From positions 496,001-560,000 of the forward strand of contig CAZCSV010000002.1 of the NCBI GenBank assembly GCA_964501535.1: a stretch of 64,000 nt of DNA. The letters are read 5' to 3'. This document shows, one piece after another, positions 44,281 to 52,785 of this stretch. How positions within the stretch are numbered: the stretch's first letter is position 1; every line of letters starts with the position of its first letter. Source of the DNA: FEN-1279 sp964501535. GTDB lineage: Bacteria; Bacteroidota; Ignavibacteria; Tepidaquicellales; Tepidaquicellaceae. The notes below the pieces were generated by a model, which worked only from the letters and a program-made list of their open reading frames with translations, did no database searches and was not told the DNA's origin. Position numbers and translations under genes: made by a program.

Positions 44281-45501
44281 CTATTTGATACTCTGTGGTT
44301 TAAGAAATACTATGCTGAAGACTGTTATAATTATCATAAAAAATGCGCCAGAGAGAAAAGGATACTGAAAACCGAGGCTCTGATAAACGAATCCGCCCCA
44401 AACAGGGCCAAGGAATCTTGCAAGTGAGCCTAAAGACTGATTTACTCCGAGTACTGACCCCTGTTCTTCCTGCCCTACATTTTGCGATATTAATCCCAGA
44501 ACCATTGGATTGTTTAAACCGTTTCCAAAAGAGAGAATAGTCAGCACAGCAAGCATTATCGGTATGTTAAAAGAAAATGGAATTAATGCCAGTCCGATAC
44601 AAGTTAATATATTTCCGGTTATTAGTGATTTTTCTTCGCCTATCCTTTTTTTGAAAAATTTAATCATGGTTCCCTGAACAATTGCTCCGACAATACCCAT
44701 GAAAGAAAGTAAGAGTCCCACCTCTTCCGAGTTAAGATTTAATCCGTCGTGTCTTTCTGCAAAAAGCAGAAAAGTAGCGTGAATGTTTGCATAAGAAAAT
44801 GTTATGAAGAAAAATATTATTACATAGAGTCCTACGTTCCTGTTCGTGATGACATCGTGTACTCCCTTGAAATTTATCACTGTTACGCCTTTGAAATTTT
44901 TCTTGTTCTTGCTCATTAAATCCGGACTTAAAGTCTCCTTGAAAACCGTAATGCATAAAGTAACAGCGATTAGCGAGAAAAAAGCAGAAAGAAATATCGG
45001 CATTCCGTATCCGAACTTATGCGAAAGCAATCCCCCGAGTGCAGGACCGAATATAAATCCAAGACTGAATGCCGCCCCAATCAGACCCATTCCCTTCGAG
45101 CGGTTTTCCTTCGTTGTTAAATCGGAGACAACCGATTGAGCCGCAGAAAGATTTGCCGAGAATATACCTGCTAACGCTCTCGAAATAATCAGTAATGTTA
45201 TGGAAGGAATTATACCGGAGAATACCAACGCCATTAAGAAATATGATAAAACGTTTCCGGTTAAACTCATTACGAGAATGGGTTTTCTTCCGTAAATATC
45301 CGACATCGAACCCCATACCGGAGTGAATATAAACTGCATTAATGAAAAAATTCCCACTATGAGTCCGATTACCGATTCATTTGCTTGTTCCACGTTCTTA
45401 AGGAAATCGGGAAGCAGAGGAATAATAATCCCGAAACCCAGTAAGTCGATGAATATCGTAATGAATATAACTAAAAACGCTGTTCTGTTTTTACCTTCCA
45501 T
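44281..45501 (-). CDS. MFS exporter, TetA-like DHA1 family
   Basis: 406 aa with 12 membrane segments. The N-terminal DLLGFGIIIPLLPDFL and the loop 2-3 motif GSMSDIYGRKPILVMSL are typical of the drug:H+ antiporter-1 group; RALAGIFSANLSAAQS and GPALGGLL (motif C) support export. Substrate not determinable. Same strand as the M50 protease gene 14 bp upstream, so probably co-transcribed. Confidence 0.9.
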   Translation of the reverse strand: MEGKNRTAFLVIFITIFIDLLGFGIIIPLLPDFLKNVEQANESVIGLIVGIFSLMQFIFTPVWGSMSDIYGRKPILVMSLTGNVLSYFLMALVFSGIIPSITLLIISRALAGIFSANLSAAQSVVSDLTTKENRSKGMGLIGAAFSLGFIFGPALGGLLSHKFGYGMPIFLSAFFSLIAVTLCITVFKETLSPDLMSKNKKNFKGVTVINFKGVHDVITNRNVGLYVIIFFFITFSYANIHATFLLFAERHDGLNLNSEEVGLLLSFMGIVGAIVQGTMIKFFKKRIGEEKSLITGNILTCIGLALIPFSFNIPIMLAVLTILSFGNGLNNPMVLGLISQNVGQEEQGSVLGVNQSLGSLARFLGPVWGGFVYQSLGFQYPFLSGAFFMIIITVFSIVFLKPQSIK

Positions 45502-45515
45502 AAATTAAAAATTTA

Positions 45516-46493
45516 TTATAAATCCGTAACAGGAATCGGGCAAAATGAAATTACAAAAATCATAAATGCAATCCATCCGATTATTGTTCTTGCTCTGCCA
45601 AGCGGTTCATATATATCGGAAACAATCGGCGGGTGCTTTATTTTAATAATAAAAAAAATAATAAGCGCCCACATGAGCCAGTTCACAGAACCGAAATTCA
45701 CATCAAAACCCGTCAAAGGAATCAATCCGGCTAACCCAAAAAATAATAATAAACCGAAAACTATATAAGCGACGATTTTATGCTTTTCTCCGAACATTGT
45801 ATAGGAAATGTGTCCTCCGTCAAGTTGACCGACCGGCATCATATTAAGTGCAGTGATAAGAAGCCCGAACCATCCGACGCAGAGAAAAGGGTAATGATAA
45901 ATCTCATTCATCGGAGGTATAAATACCCCAGGACCCGAAAATATTTTTTCGAAAACAAAAAATATTAGATTATAACCAAAAGTAAGACCCGTAGTCGGTA
46001 TTCCTGTGTTCTGATATTCAGGATGGATTGAATATAAAAATGAAATCGGTGGCAGTGACAGGTAACCGATTATCAGGATAATCATTGTTACTATCCAACC
46101 CGATATGGGACCCGCAACACCAATATCGAAAAGAGACTTTCTCGAATGTACAGGGGACTTCATTTTTATAACCGCACCCATCGTACCGAAGGGATTAAGG
46201 AACAGAAAAGGAAAAGGAATGTAAAACGGCAGTGTAACATTAACTTTATGAATCCTTGCGGCGAAGTAATGCCCGAATTCATGCGCACTGATGACCAAAA
46301 GAAGTAAAACTGAGTAAGTCAAGCCAATCGGGAAATTATACAATTGAAATGGGTCCTGATTTGCCCAGAAAACTCCGCTTATGGTGGTTGTGAAAAATGT
46401 TGCAAGAAAAAGAATTATATTTATGACAAAAAAATATTTCTTTTTTTTATAAACTGCAGTTTGCTCTGTATAAAATTCGGTACTATCGGACAT
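45516..46493 (-). CDS. site-2 protease family (M50) membrane metalloprotease
   Basis: 325 aa polytopic. Zinc motif SAHEFGHYFAARI (HExxH) and the third-ligand motif MMPVGQLDGGHI are intact; FNPFGTMGAVIKMKSP and DIGVAGPISGWIVTM are family typical. It cleaves membrane-embedded substrates. There is no PDZ domain, and it resembles the plant/cyanobacterial EGY-type group. First gene of a two-gene unit with the MFS exporter. Confidence 0.9.
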   Translation of the reverse strand: MSDSTEFYTEQTAVYKKKKYFFVINIILFLATFFTTTISGVFWANQDPFQLYNFPIGLTYSVLLLLVISAHEFGHYFAARIHKVNVTLPFYIPFPFLFLNPFGTMGAVIKMKSPVHSRKSLFDIGVAGPISGWIVTMIILIIGYLSLPPISFLYSIHPEYQNTGIPTTGLTFGYNLIFFVFEKIFSGPGVFIPPMNEIYHYPFLCVGWFGLLITALNMMPVGQLDGGHISYTMFGEKHKIVAYIVFGLLLFFGLAGLIPLTGFDVNFGSVNWLMWALIIFFIIKIKHPPIVSDIYEPLGRARTIIGWIAFMIFVISFCPIPVTDL

Positions 46494-46509
46494 ATCAACA
46501 AAATACCTT

Positions 46510-46605
46510 TATTCGATTTTAATTTCAATTTTTTAAAAATTACACTAACTGTATACCTATATTCGATTTTAATTTCAATTTTTTAAAAATTACACTAACT
46601 GTATA
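46510..46605. repeat. 50-bp tandem duplication between divergent genes
   Basis: 46 identical bases (46510-46555 and 46560-46605) repeat with a 50-bp period, starting TATTCGATTTTAATTTCAAT. The block fills the intergenic space between the divergent M50 and CPBP genes, so it duplicates whatever promoter elements are there. Confidence 0.95.
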
Positions 46606-46655
46606 TTGTTATTTAAATAATGAATATATTTTATAATATTGCATAAAACAATTTT

Positions 46656-47573
46656 TTGGAAAATAATTTAAAAACTCAAGAAGCAAGAAAAGCACCTCTG
46701 GGAAAACTTCATCCGGCAATTTTTATTGTTATTGTCTTATTATCCACATTTATTACTTATCAGGTCTTCGGAGGACTATTAACTGTACTGATAGTAGGAA
46801 TCGATTTGAAGACTATTCCCGAAAATCTCTGGAAAACCAGAATAATATTGTCGTTTTCGCAATTTATGTTTTTGCTTATTCCTGCGCTCTTATTGAGTAT
46901 AATGCAGGGAAATAATTTCAGGGAAACTTTCCGCATAAAGAAGCCCGACGTTCCGATTTTCTTTCTGAGCATATTTGGACTGATAATTGTGCAGCCGTTT
47001 TTACAGGCTTTTTTGTATTTTCAGAATAAACTTATTTTTTCCATTCCTTTCGGAGCTGAGGTCTTAAAGCAGGTGAAGGAATTGTTCGATTTGCTCGAGC
47101 AGACGACATTAAGCCTTGTTACCGCCGGAAATGCGGAGGAATTTATTTTTGTCGTTTTTGTGATTGCTGTTACGCCTGCCGTTTGCGAGGAGTTTCTTTT
47201 CCGCGGATTAGTTCTTAAGAATTTCGAGATGATAACATTAAGCCGTAATGCGATTTTACTGACGGGTTTGATTTTTGCGCTTTTTCATTTCCATCCGTTC
47301 AATTTGATTCCTTTGATTATTGTGGGATGTTATCTCACGTTTATAGTATACTATAGCGGAAGTATTTTTACTGCCGTTATTAGTCATTTTATTTTTAATT
47401 TTACGTCTGCATACTCTGTATATTTATTCGGGAAGGATAATTTTATAGAGCCAGAGATTTCCGGGATGCAATTAATACAATTTGGCTTACTGGGTCTGAT
47501 TTCGTTGGTGTTGTTTATTTTCTTAATAATTTATATAGTAAAAATTTATAATAAAAAATCACTTATTGTTTAA
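46656..47573 (+). CDS. CPBP family intramembrane metalloprotease
   Basis: 305 aa, TTG start, about eight membrane segments. The Abi/CPBP motifs are visible: CEEFLFRGLVLKNFE (EExxxR) and ALFHFHPFN (second motif), with HFIFNFTS. Members are Rce1-like proteases or membrane-protein maturation factors. Its stop shares a base with the cdsA start, so it heads a six-gene plus-strand run. Confidence 0.88.
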   Translation: MENNLKTQEARKAPLGKLHPAIFIVIVLLSTFITYQVFGGLLTVLIVGIDLKTIPENLWKTRIILSFSQFMFLLIPALLLSIMQGNNFRETFRIKKPDVPIFFLSIFGLIIVQPFLQAFLYFQNKLIFSIPFGAEVLKQVKELFDLLEQTTLSLVTAGNAEEFIFVVFVIAVTPAVCEEFLFRGLVLKNFEMITLSRNAILLTGLIFALFHFHPFNLIPLIIVGCYLTFIVYYSGSIFTAVISHFIFNFTSAYSVYLFGKDNFIEPEISGMQLIQFGLLGLISLVLFIFLIIYIVKIYNKKSLIV

Positions 47574-48349
47574 TGTCAAATATAATTAAGAGAATTTTAG
47601 TCGGTATAATAGGTATTCCTGTCATTTTAATTCTTGTTTATCTTGGAGGAATTTATTTTTTTGTTTTATGCCTGATAATTCAGTCTTTATGTCTGTGGGA
47701 GTTTCTGAAAATGTTCGAGAACAAGAATATATATCTATTGAAATCATTGACGATAATAATATCTGTAATAATGTTTGTTCTTTTATCGGAAAAATATTTT
47801 TACAGTATTATCTTGCTGATTATACCTGTTTTTGCGGAAGTGTTCAGAGAAAAAAAAAGAAATCCGTTGAATGCGATAGTATCCGTATTTGGTGTGATTT
47901 ACATAACGATACCGTTTGTGCTTTTAAACGAGCTGGGGAAAAACTATTTGTTCGTTTTCTACATTTTCATTCTGATATGGGCCTGCGATACATTTGCATA
48001 TTTCGGGGGTAAAATTTTCGGAAAACATCAGTTGACTACTATCAGTCCGAAGAAGACGATAGAAGGCTCCTTTACTGGACTTCTGTTCTCATTGATTACA
48101 TCGGTTTTGTTTTATTTTATTGACAATAGTTTCTTGAATTTAACAGACAGCATTATCCTTGGTGTAACCGTTGGTATCGTGAGCCAGGTTGGGGACAATT
48201 TTGAATCTCTCCTGAAACGATTTGCGGAAGTAAAAGATTCATCTGGAATAATTCCCGGTCACGGTGGTCTGCTGGACAGATTTGACAGTCTGATTTTAGT
48301 AACACCCTTGATTTTTTTATATTTCAATTTTATGAAAATGATTTTTTAA
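47573..48349 (+). CDS. cdsA: phosphatidate cytidylyltransferase
   Basis: 258 aa with about eight membrane segments. The CTP transferase signature is present as GGKIFGKHQLTTISPKKTIEGSFTG and DSSGIIPGHGGLLDRFDSL. It makes CDP-diacylglycerol, the precursor of phospholipids. One-base overlap with the CPBP gene. Confidence 0.94.
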   Translation: MSNIIKRILVGIIGIPVILILVYLGGIYFFVLCLIIQSLCLWEFLKMFENKNIYLLKSLTIIISVIMFVLLSEKYFYSIILLIIPVFAEVFREKKRNPLNAIVSVFGVIYITIPFVLLNELGKNYLFVFYIFILIWACDTFAYFGGKIFGKHQLTTISPKKTIEGSFTGLLFSLITSVLFYFIDNSFLNLTDSIILGVTVGIVSQVGDNFESLLKRFAEVKDSSGIIPGHGGLLDRFDSLILVTPLIFLYFNFMKMIF

Positions 48350-48420
48350 ATAACTTGAATTGTTTAATAATATTTTTATTTTTGTAAGTAGTAAAGTATA
48401 AAGCGTAAAATTTTTTTCAA

Positions 48421-48897
48421 ATGCCAAAGCATAAAAAAGACAACGATAAAAAAAATATAAAGAGAAAAAAAAAGAATTCAGATGATATGAATTTAATCGA
48501 GGATGATTTCCTGTTAATGGATGACACGGTAGATGACTCATTGCTTATCGAAGAGGTTGAGGACAACAGTGATTTTTTAACTCAGGTTAAGGAATTCGAA
48601 AAGACTCATAAAAACTCGAAGCTGATTAATGTATTCAGTCTGATTGGCAGTCCAAATTTACCAAGGTTAAAAAAAATAAACGGAAAAGTTTTAAGTTCGG
48701 AATACGAAAAGCTAATTTTGTTATTGGACAAGTATAGCATTATAGTACATTTTCAGAACGAATACTCGCTGGAAGAAAAGTACAGGTTTATAACAGAAGA
48801 GATTTTCAGGCAGGATGTGGAGAAAAACAAGCACATTAGTTTTATTTATGAGGATTTCCATCCTGAGATGATTGATTCCGAAGAAGAAGAAATTTAA
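48421..48897 (+). CDS. conserved-looking soluble protein, unknown function
   Basis: 158 aa. Residues 1-23 are highly basic (KHKKDNDKKNIKRKKK), followed by an acidic linker (residues 24-50) and a compact mixed alpha/beta part from about 55 to 150 (LINVFSLIGSPNLPRLKKI, EYEKLILLLDKYSIIVHF, EKYRFITEEIF, HISFIYEDFHPEM). The acidic end is DSEEEEI. No known domain is recognised. It sits 72 bp after cdsA and 8 bp before the thioredoxin-like gene. Confidence 0.7.
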   Translation: MPKHKKDNDKKNIKRKKKNSDDMNLIEDDFLLMDDTVDDSLLIEEVEDNSDFLTQVKEFEKTHKNSKLINVFSLIGSPNLPRLKKINGKVLSSEYEKLILLLDKYSIIVHFQNEYSLEEKYRFITEEIFRQDVEKNKHISFIYEDFHPEMIDSEEEEI

Positions 48898-48905
48898 ATT
48901 ATAAT

Positions 48906-49451
48906 ATGCTTTTACAAGGTAAACCGGGAGAAATTAATTCCGATATTATAGATTTTCGTTTAAAGGGTATTGATGATAAAGTATATTCGTTAAACGATTT
49001 TAAAGGGGAAAGAATTTTTGTGATGATTTTTATGTGTAATCACTGCCCTTATGTTAAAGCAGTGATGGACAGATTAATCTCAGTCCAGAAAAAATATTCC
49101 GAAATGAATGTAAGTTTAATCGGAATAAATCCTAACGATGCGAAAACGTACCCTGAAGATTCTTTCGAAAACATGAAGCTCTTTGCAAAAGAACATTCCA
49201 TGAATTTTCCTTACCTGTTCGATGAAACTCAGGAAACAGCAAGGAAGTATGAAGCGGTTTGCACACCTGATATATATGTTTATGATGTCAAGAGAAAACT
49301 CAAATACAGAGGTAGGCTCGACGATAACTGGAAGGATGAATCACAGGTTAAATCGAAAGACCTTGAATCTGCTATAGAAACTTTACTGGCAGGTAAAGAA
49401 ATTTCGTTCGAGCAGGTTCCGTCTATGGGTTGTTCGATAAAATGGAAATAG
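48906..49451 (+). CDS. thioredoxin-like redoxin family protein
   Basis: 181 aa. Thioredoxin fold with the active CxxC in FMCNHCPYVKAVMDRL, and the family hallmarks IGINPNDAKTYPEDSFENMK, LFDETQETARKYEAVCTPDIYVYD and YRGRLDDNW. No signal peptide, so a cytoplasmic redox protein of the AhpC/TSA-related group. A lone extra Cys (CTPD) may be resolving. Middle of the run cdsA to HAD. Confidence 0.88.
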   Translation: MLLQGKPGEINSDIIDFRLKGIDDKVYSLNDFKGERIFVMIFMCNHCPYVKAVMDRLISVQKKYSEMNVSLIGINPNDAKTYPEDSFENMKLFAKEHSMNFPYLFDETQETARKYEAVCTPDIYVYDVKRKLKYRGRLDDNWKDESQVKSKDLESAIETLLAGKEISFEQVPSMGCSIKWK

Positions 49452-49473
49452 TAGAAAAATAAAATATAACATT

Positions 49474-50079
49474 ATGTCGTATTTAATTGTACTAAGACAC
49501 GGTCAGTCGCAGTGGAATCTAGAAAACAGGTTTACGGGCTGGGTGGATATCGATTTATCGGAACAGGGGGTGAAGGAAGCGCAGGAGGCAGGCAAAAAAT
49601 TAAACGGGTATAAATTCGATAAAGCCTATACTTCTGCTCTGGTAAGGGCTCAAAGAACTCTCGATATAATTCTTGATATTATCGGACAAAAAGACATACC
49701 TGTAGAAAAAGATAAAGCGCTAAATGAGAGAATGTATGGGGATTTGCAGGGTCTGAATAAAGATGAACTCAGAGCGAAATTCGGAGCCGAGCAGGTTCAA
49801 ATCTGGAGAAGAAGTTATGACGTGGCTCCTCCGAATGGTGAGAGCCTGAAGGATACCGCCGCAAGAGTAATACCTTACTGGGAAAGCAAAATAGTTCCTG
49901 ATTTAAAAGCAGGGAAGAATATTCTGATTTCTGCTCATGGGAACAGCTTAAGAGCTCTCGTTATGTATCTTGAAAAGATTTCGGAACAGGATATTGTTAA
50001 AACCGAAATTCCGACGGGGCATCCGAAATTTTATCTGCTCGATAAGGATTTAAACATTCTGGGAAAAAAATACCTTTAG
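49474..50079 (+). CDS. gpmA: 2,3-bisphosphoglycerate-dependent phosphoglycerate mutase
   Basis: 201 aa. RHGQSQWNLENRFTGWVDIDLSEQG holds the catalytic His9; SALVRAQRTLDIIL, LNERMYGDLQGLNKDELRAKFG and ISAHGNSLRALVMYLE complete the active site. Glycolysis/gluconeogenesis. It is slightly shorter than E. coli GpmA (250) because C-terminal loops are reduced, as in many bacteria. Confidence 0.93.
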   Translation: MSYLIVLRHGQSQWNLENRFTGWVDIDLSEQGVKEAQEAGKKLNGYKFDKAYTSALVRAQRTLDIILDIIGQKDIPVEKDKALNERMYGDLQGLNKDELRAKFGAEQVQIWRRSYDVAPPNGESLKDTAARVIPYWESKIVPDLKAGKNILISAHGNSLRALVMYLEKISEQDIVKTEIPTGHPKFYLLDKDLNILGKKYL

Positions 50080-50083
50080 TATT

Positions 50084-50707
50084 TTGAACAAAGGTCCTAT
50101 AGAAAATATTATTTTCGATTTAGGTAACACACTCGTTTATTTTGATTTTTGTTATTTCTATGACAGAGTTGCACTTCATGAAAAGAATTTAAACGCAAGA
50201 AGCTTCAAGAATTTCATTATCAGCCGGAAATATGATTTAAAAATCTCCCGCGGCACGCTTAGCATTAAGGACTTTTTTAAGATTCTGAAGAAAAAATTCA
50301 AGCTAAAAATCGGATACTCAGATTTTTTGTTTTTTTATTCGGATATTTTTTGGGTGAATGTGCAGATGAAAATCTTTCTTGAAAAGATTGCCCGTATTAA
50401 AAGATTCAATATTCTCCTGCTTTCCAATACTGATCCCGTTCACATTAATTTTATTGACAGGAATTTTCCGTTTGTGAGACTCCTGAAAAAGCGTGTTCTG
50501 TCATATAAAATCAGACTTAATAAACCACAGAAAAAGATTTTTCAGTATGTTCTGCAAAAATATAAACTTGATCCCGGTAAAACACTCTTGATTGACGATG
50601 TGAAAGAAAATGTCAGGGTTTCAGAAACGCTGGGTATGAAAGCGATTCATTATAAAAACCATAGAACATTTTTAAAACAGTTTAGCAAGCTAAATAAAAA
50701 TAAATAA
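50084..50707 (+). CDS. HAD superfamily hydrolase (YihX-like)
   Basis: 207 aa, TTG start 4 bp after gpmA. Motif I IIFDLGNTLVYFD has Gly instead of the second Asp, as in YihX-type members; motif II LLLSNTDP; motif III TLLIDDVKENV with the preceding KP loop (LNKPQKKIF). A cap domain lies between. It is a phosphatase of small sugar phosphates or a related compound; substrate unknown. Last gene of the run. Confidence 0.85.
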   Translation: MNKGPIENIIFDLGNTLVYFDFCYFYDRVALHEKNLNARSFKNFIISRKYDLKISRGTLSIKDFFKILKKKFKLKIGYSDFLFFYSDIFWVNVQMKIFLEKIARIKRFNILLLSNTDPVHINFIDRNFPFVRLLKKRVLSYKIRLNKPQKKIFQYVLQKYKLDPGKTLLIDDVKENVRVSETLGMKAIHYKNHRTFLKQFSKLNKNK

Positions 50708-50778
50708 ACATCGAAGTTTCACTTAAATATTCGAGAAGGTTTTTATTTTTTACTTTTTTTTTCACTGTAAACCTTTTT

Positions 50779-52680
50779 TTGCTTTTCACACATTACTTGG
50801 AAGCCCAGAATTCGTATAATCTATCTAATTTCGAAAAAAATAGATTATATGACAATTTTAAATACTATTACGATTCTGATACGAATATTGATGTGAAGTA
50901 TTATAAGATTTTACTCGATGTCAGAATTAATCCGAATTATTTGTATGGTGAAGCAACAGTGAACGGTCTGATTATTAATACTGCGGATACAATTTTTTTC
51001 GATTTCAGTAATGTAATGTTTGTTGATTCCGTCCAGTATAACGGAAATATAGTGGACTTTAATCACTATAAAAATAAAATAACTATTTATTCGGGAGTAA
51101 AATCTCTAAAAAAAAGTAGTTTTTCAATAGTTATTTATTACCGCGGAATACCGACCCCGACAGGCTTTGGAAGCTTTGTGTTTGGAAGTAATAATAATAC
51201 ACCCGTTGTATGGAGCCTGAGCGAGCCGTTCGGTGCAAGCGACTGGTTTCCGTGCAAAAATACTCCGTCCGATAAGGCTGATTCTTCGGATGTGTGGATA
51301 AAATGCAATTCTTTTTATACTGGTATATCCAACGGAATTCTCATTGAGGTTACGAATAATCCCGACAATACAAAAACTTATAAATGGAAAAGTTCATATC
51401 CTATTGCAAATTATCTTTTGTCTGTTGCGGTTACGAATTATTCGTTATACGTGAACTATTTTAAATACTCTCCGACTGACTCGATGCTGATTATGCATTA
51501 TATGTATCCCGAGGTTATTGAATCCCTGAAACCCACACTTGATAAAACAGTCACGATGATGCAAATTTTTTCAGATAAATTCGGAATCTACCCTTTTACA
51601 AGAGAAAAATACGGACACGCTCAAACAGGTATAGGCGGAGCTATGGAACATCAGACTGTCACGTCAATCGGTGTGGTTAATGAATATATTATAGCTCACG
51701 AACTGGGGCATCAGTGGTTCGGAGATAAAATTACGTGCAGGAACTGGCACCATATCTGGCTTAATGAAGGATTTGCGACGTATTCGGAATGTGTATATGT
51801 AGAAGAAGTTTACGGAAAAACTGAATTTGTCCGGTATGTGAATTCGAAGATGGTGGATGCTAAAAAAGCATCGGGAACAATTTATGTGCAGGATATAAGT
51901 TCAATTCAGGAAATTTTTAATCCCAATAGAAGCTATGCAAAAGGCGCAATGGTTTTGCATATGCTGAGGGGTATTGTCGGGGATTCAGTATTTTATGATA
52001 TTTTAAGAGAATATGCATCTGATACCGCTCTTGCATATAAGACAGCAGTAACGGATGATTTTAAAAATGTTGCGGAGAGAGTTTATGGTAATCAGCTGGA
52101 TTATTTCTTCGACGAATGGATTTTCGGAGAAAATTATCCCGTCTATAATATTAGTTGGACGTACAGCCAAAAGGATAATGGCATTTACAATATTTCGCTG
52201 AAAATTACTCAGAAACAAAATTCAAATCCGCAATATTTTACAATGCCTGTTGATTTAAAAGTAAATACGGATTATGGCGATACGGTATTTCATTTTCTTA
52301 ATAATTCACTGATTCAGAATTATTCTTTTGACGTAAAAGGTGCACCGAAACTTTTAACACTTGACCCGGATAATAAAATCTTAAAAGACAAATACGGGGA
52401 TGACCCGGTTGAAATAGTTGGTTACAGCCTTGAACAGAACTATCCTAATCCTTTCAATCCCAATACAACGATAAAATATGAAGTTGCCGGTTATGTCGAC
52501 GTTAAGTTAACTGTTTATGATGTTCTGGGAAGGCAGCAGGCCGTATTGGTAAATCAAAAACAAAAACCGGGAAAATATGCAGTAATTTTCAGCGGGAGAA
52601 ATTTTGCTTCAGGAATTTATTTCTATGAAATTGAAACAGGAGATTATAAAAGCGTCAAAAAAATGATGCTTATTAGATAA
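50779..52680 (+). CDS. M1 family metallopeptidase with T9SS sorting domain, start uncertain
   Basis: 633 aa from the TTG at 50779. Zinc motif HELGHQWFGD (H307) with WLNEGFATYSE, exopeptidase motif GGAMEHQ. T9SS tail: NYPNPFNPNTTIKYE ... FASGIYFYEI ... KKMMLIR. The frame is open back to a TAA at 50701-50703. The upstream codons read RRFLFFTFFFTVNLFLLFTHYLEAQ, a good signal peptide, but contain no ATG, GTG or TTG before 50779. The true start is therefore probably non-standard, or a base is missing. Confidence 0.9.
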   Translation: MLFTHYLEAQNSYNLSNFEKNRLYDNFKYYYDSDTNIDVKYYKILLDVRINPNYLYGEATVNGLIINTADTIFFDFSNVMFVDSVQYNGNIVDFNHYKNKITIYSGVKSLKKSSFSIVIYYRGIPTPTGFGSFVFGSNNNTPVVWSLSEPFGASDWFPCKNTPSDKADSSDVWIKCNSFYTGISNGILIEVTNNPDNTKTYKWKSSYPIANYLLSVAVTNYSLYVNYFKYSPTDSMLIMHYMYPEVIESLKPTLDKTVTMMQIFSDKFGIYPFTREKYGHAQTGIGGAMEHQTVTSIGVVNEYIIAHELGHQWFGDKITCRNWHHIWLNEGFATYSECVYVEEVYGKTEFVRYVNSKMVDAKKASGTIYVQDISSIQEIFNPNRSYAKGAMVLHMLRGIVGDSVFYDILREYASDTALAYKTAVTDDFKNVAERVYGNQLDYFFDEWIFGENYPVYNISWTYSQKDNGIYNISLKITQKQNSNPQYFTMPVDLKVNTDYGDTVFHFLNNSLIQNYSFDVKGAPKLLTLDPDNKILKDKYGDDPVEIVGYSLEQNYPNPFNPNTTIKYEVAGYVDVKLTVYDVLGRQQAVLVNQKQKPGKYAVIFSGRNFASGIYFYEIETGDYKSVKKMMLIR

Positions 52681-52785
52681 AATTGCATTCCTTTAAGTTA
52701 CAATTTGTTACATTTCTTGATTTTTTTACAATTCTTTTGATTTTATTTATGATTATATTTGTACATAAAATTAAATTTTTGAAAT

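Noticed and set aside
46344..46586. 80-codon ORF across the 50-bp duplication
   Set aside because: It is antisense to the M50 protease start, and the rest is the duplicated noncoding block.
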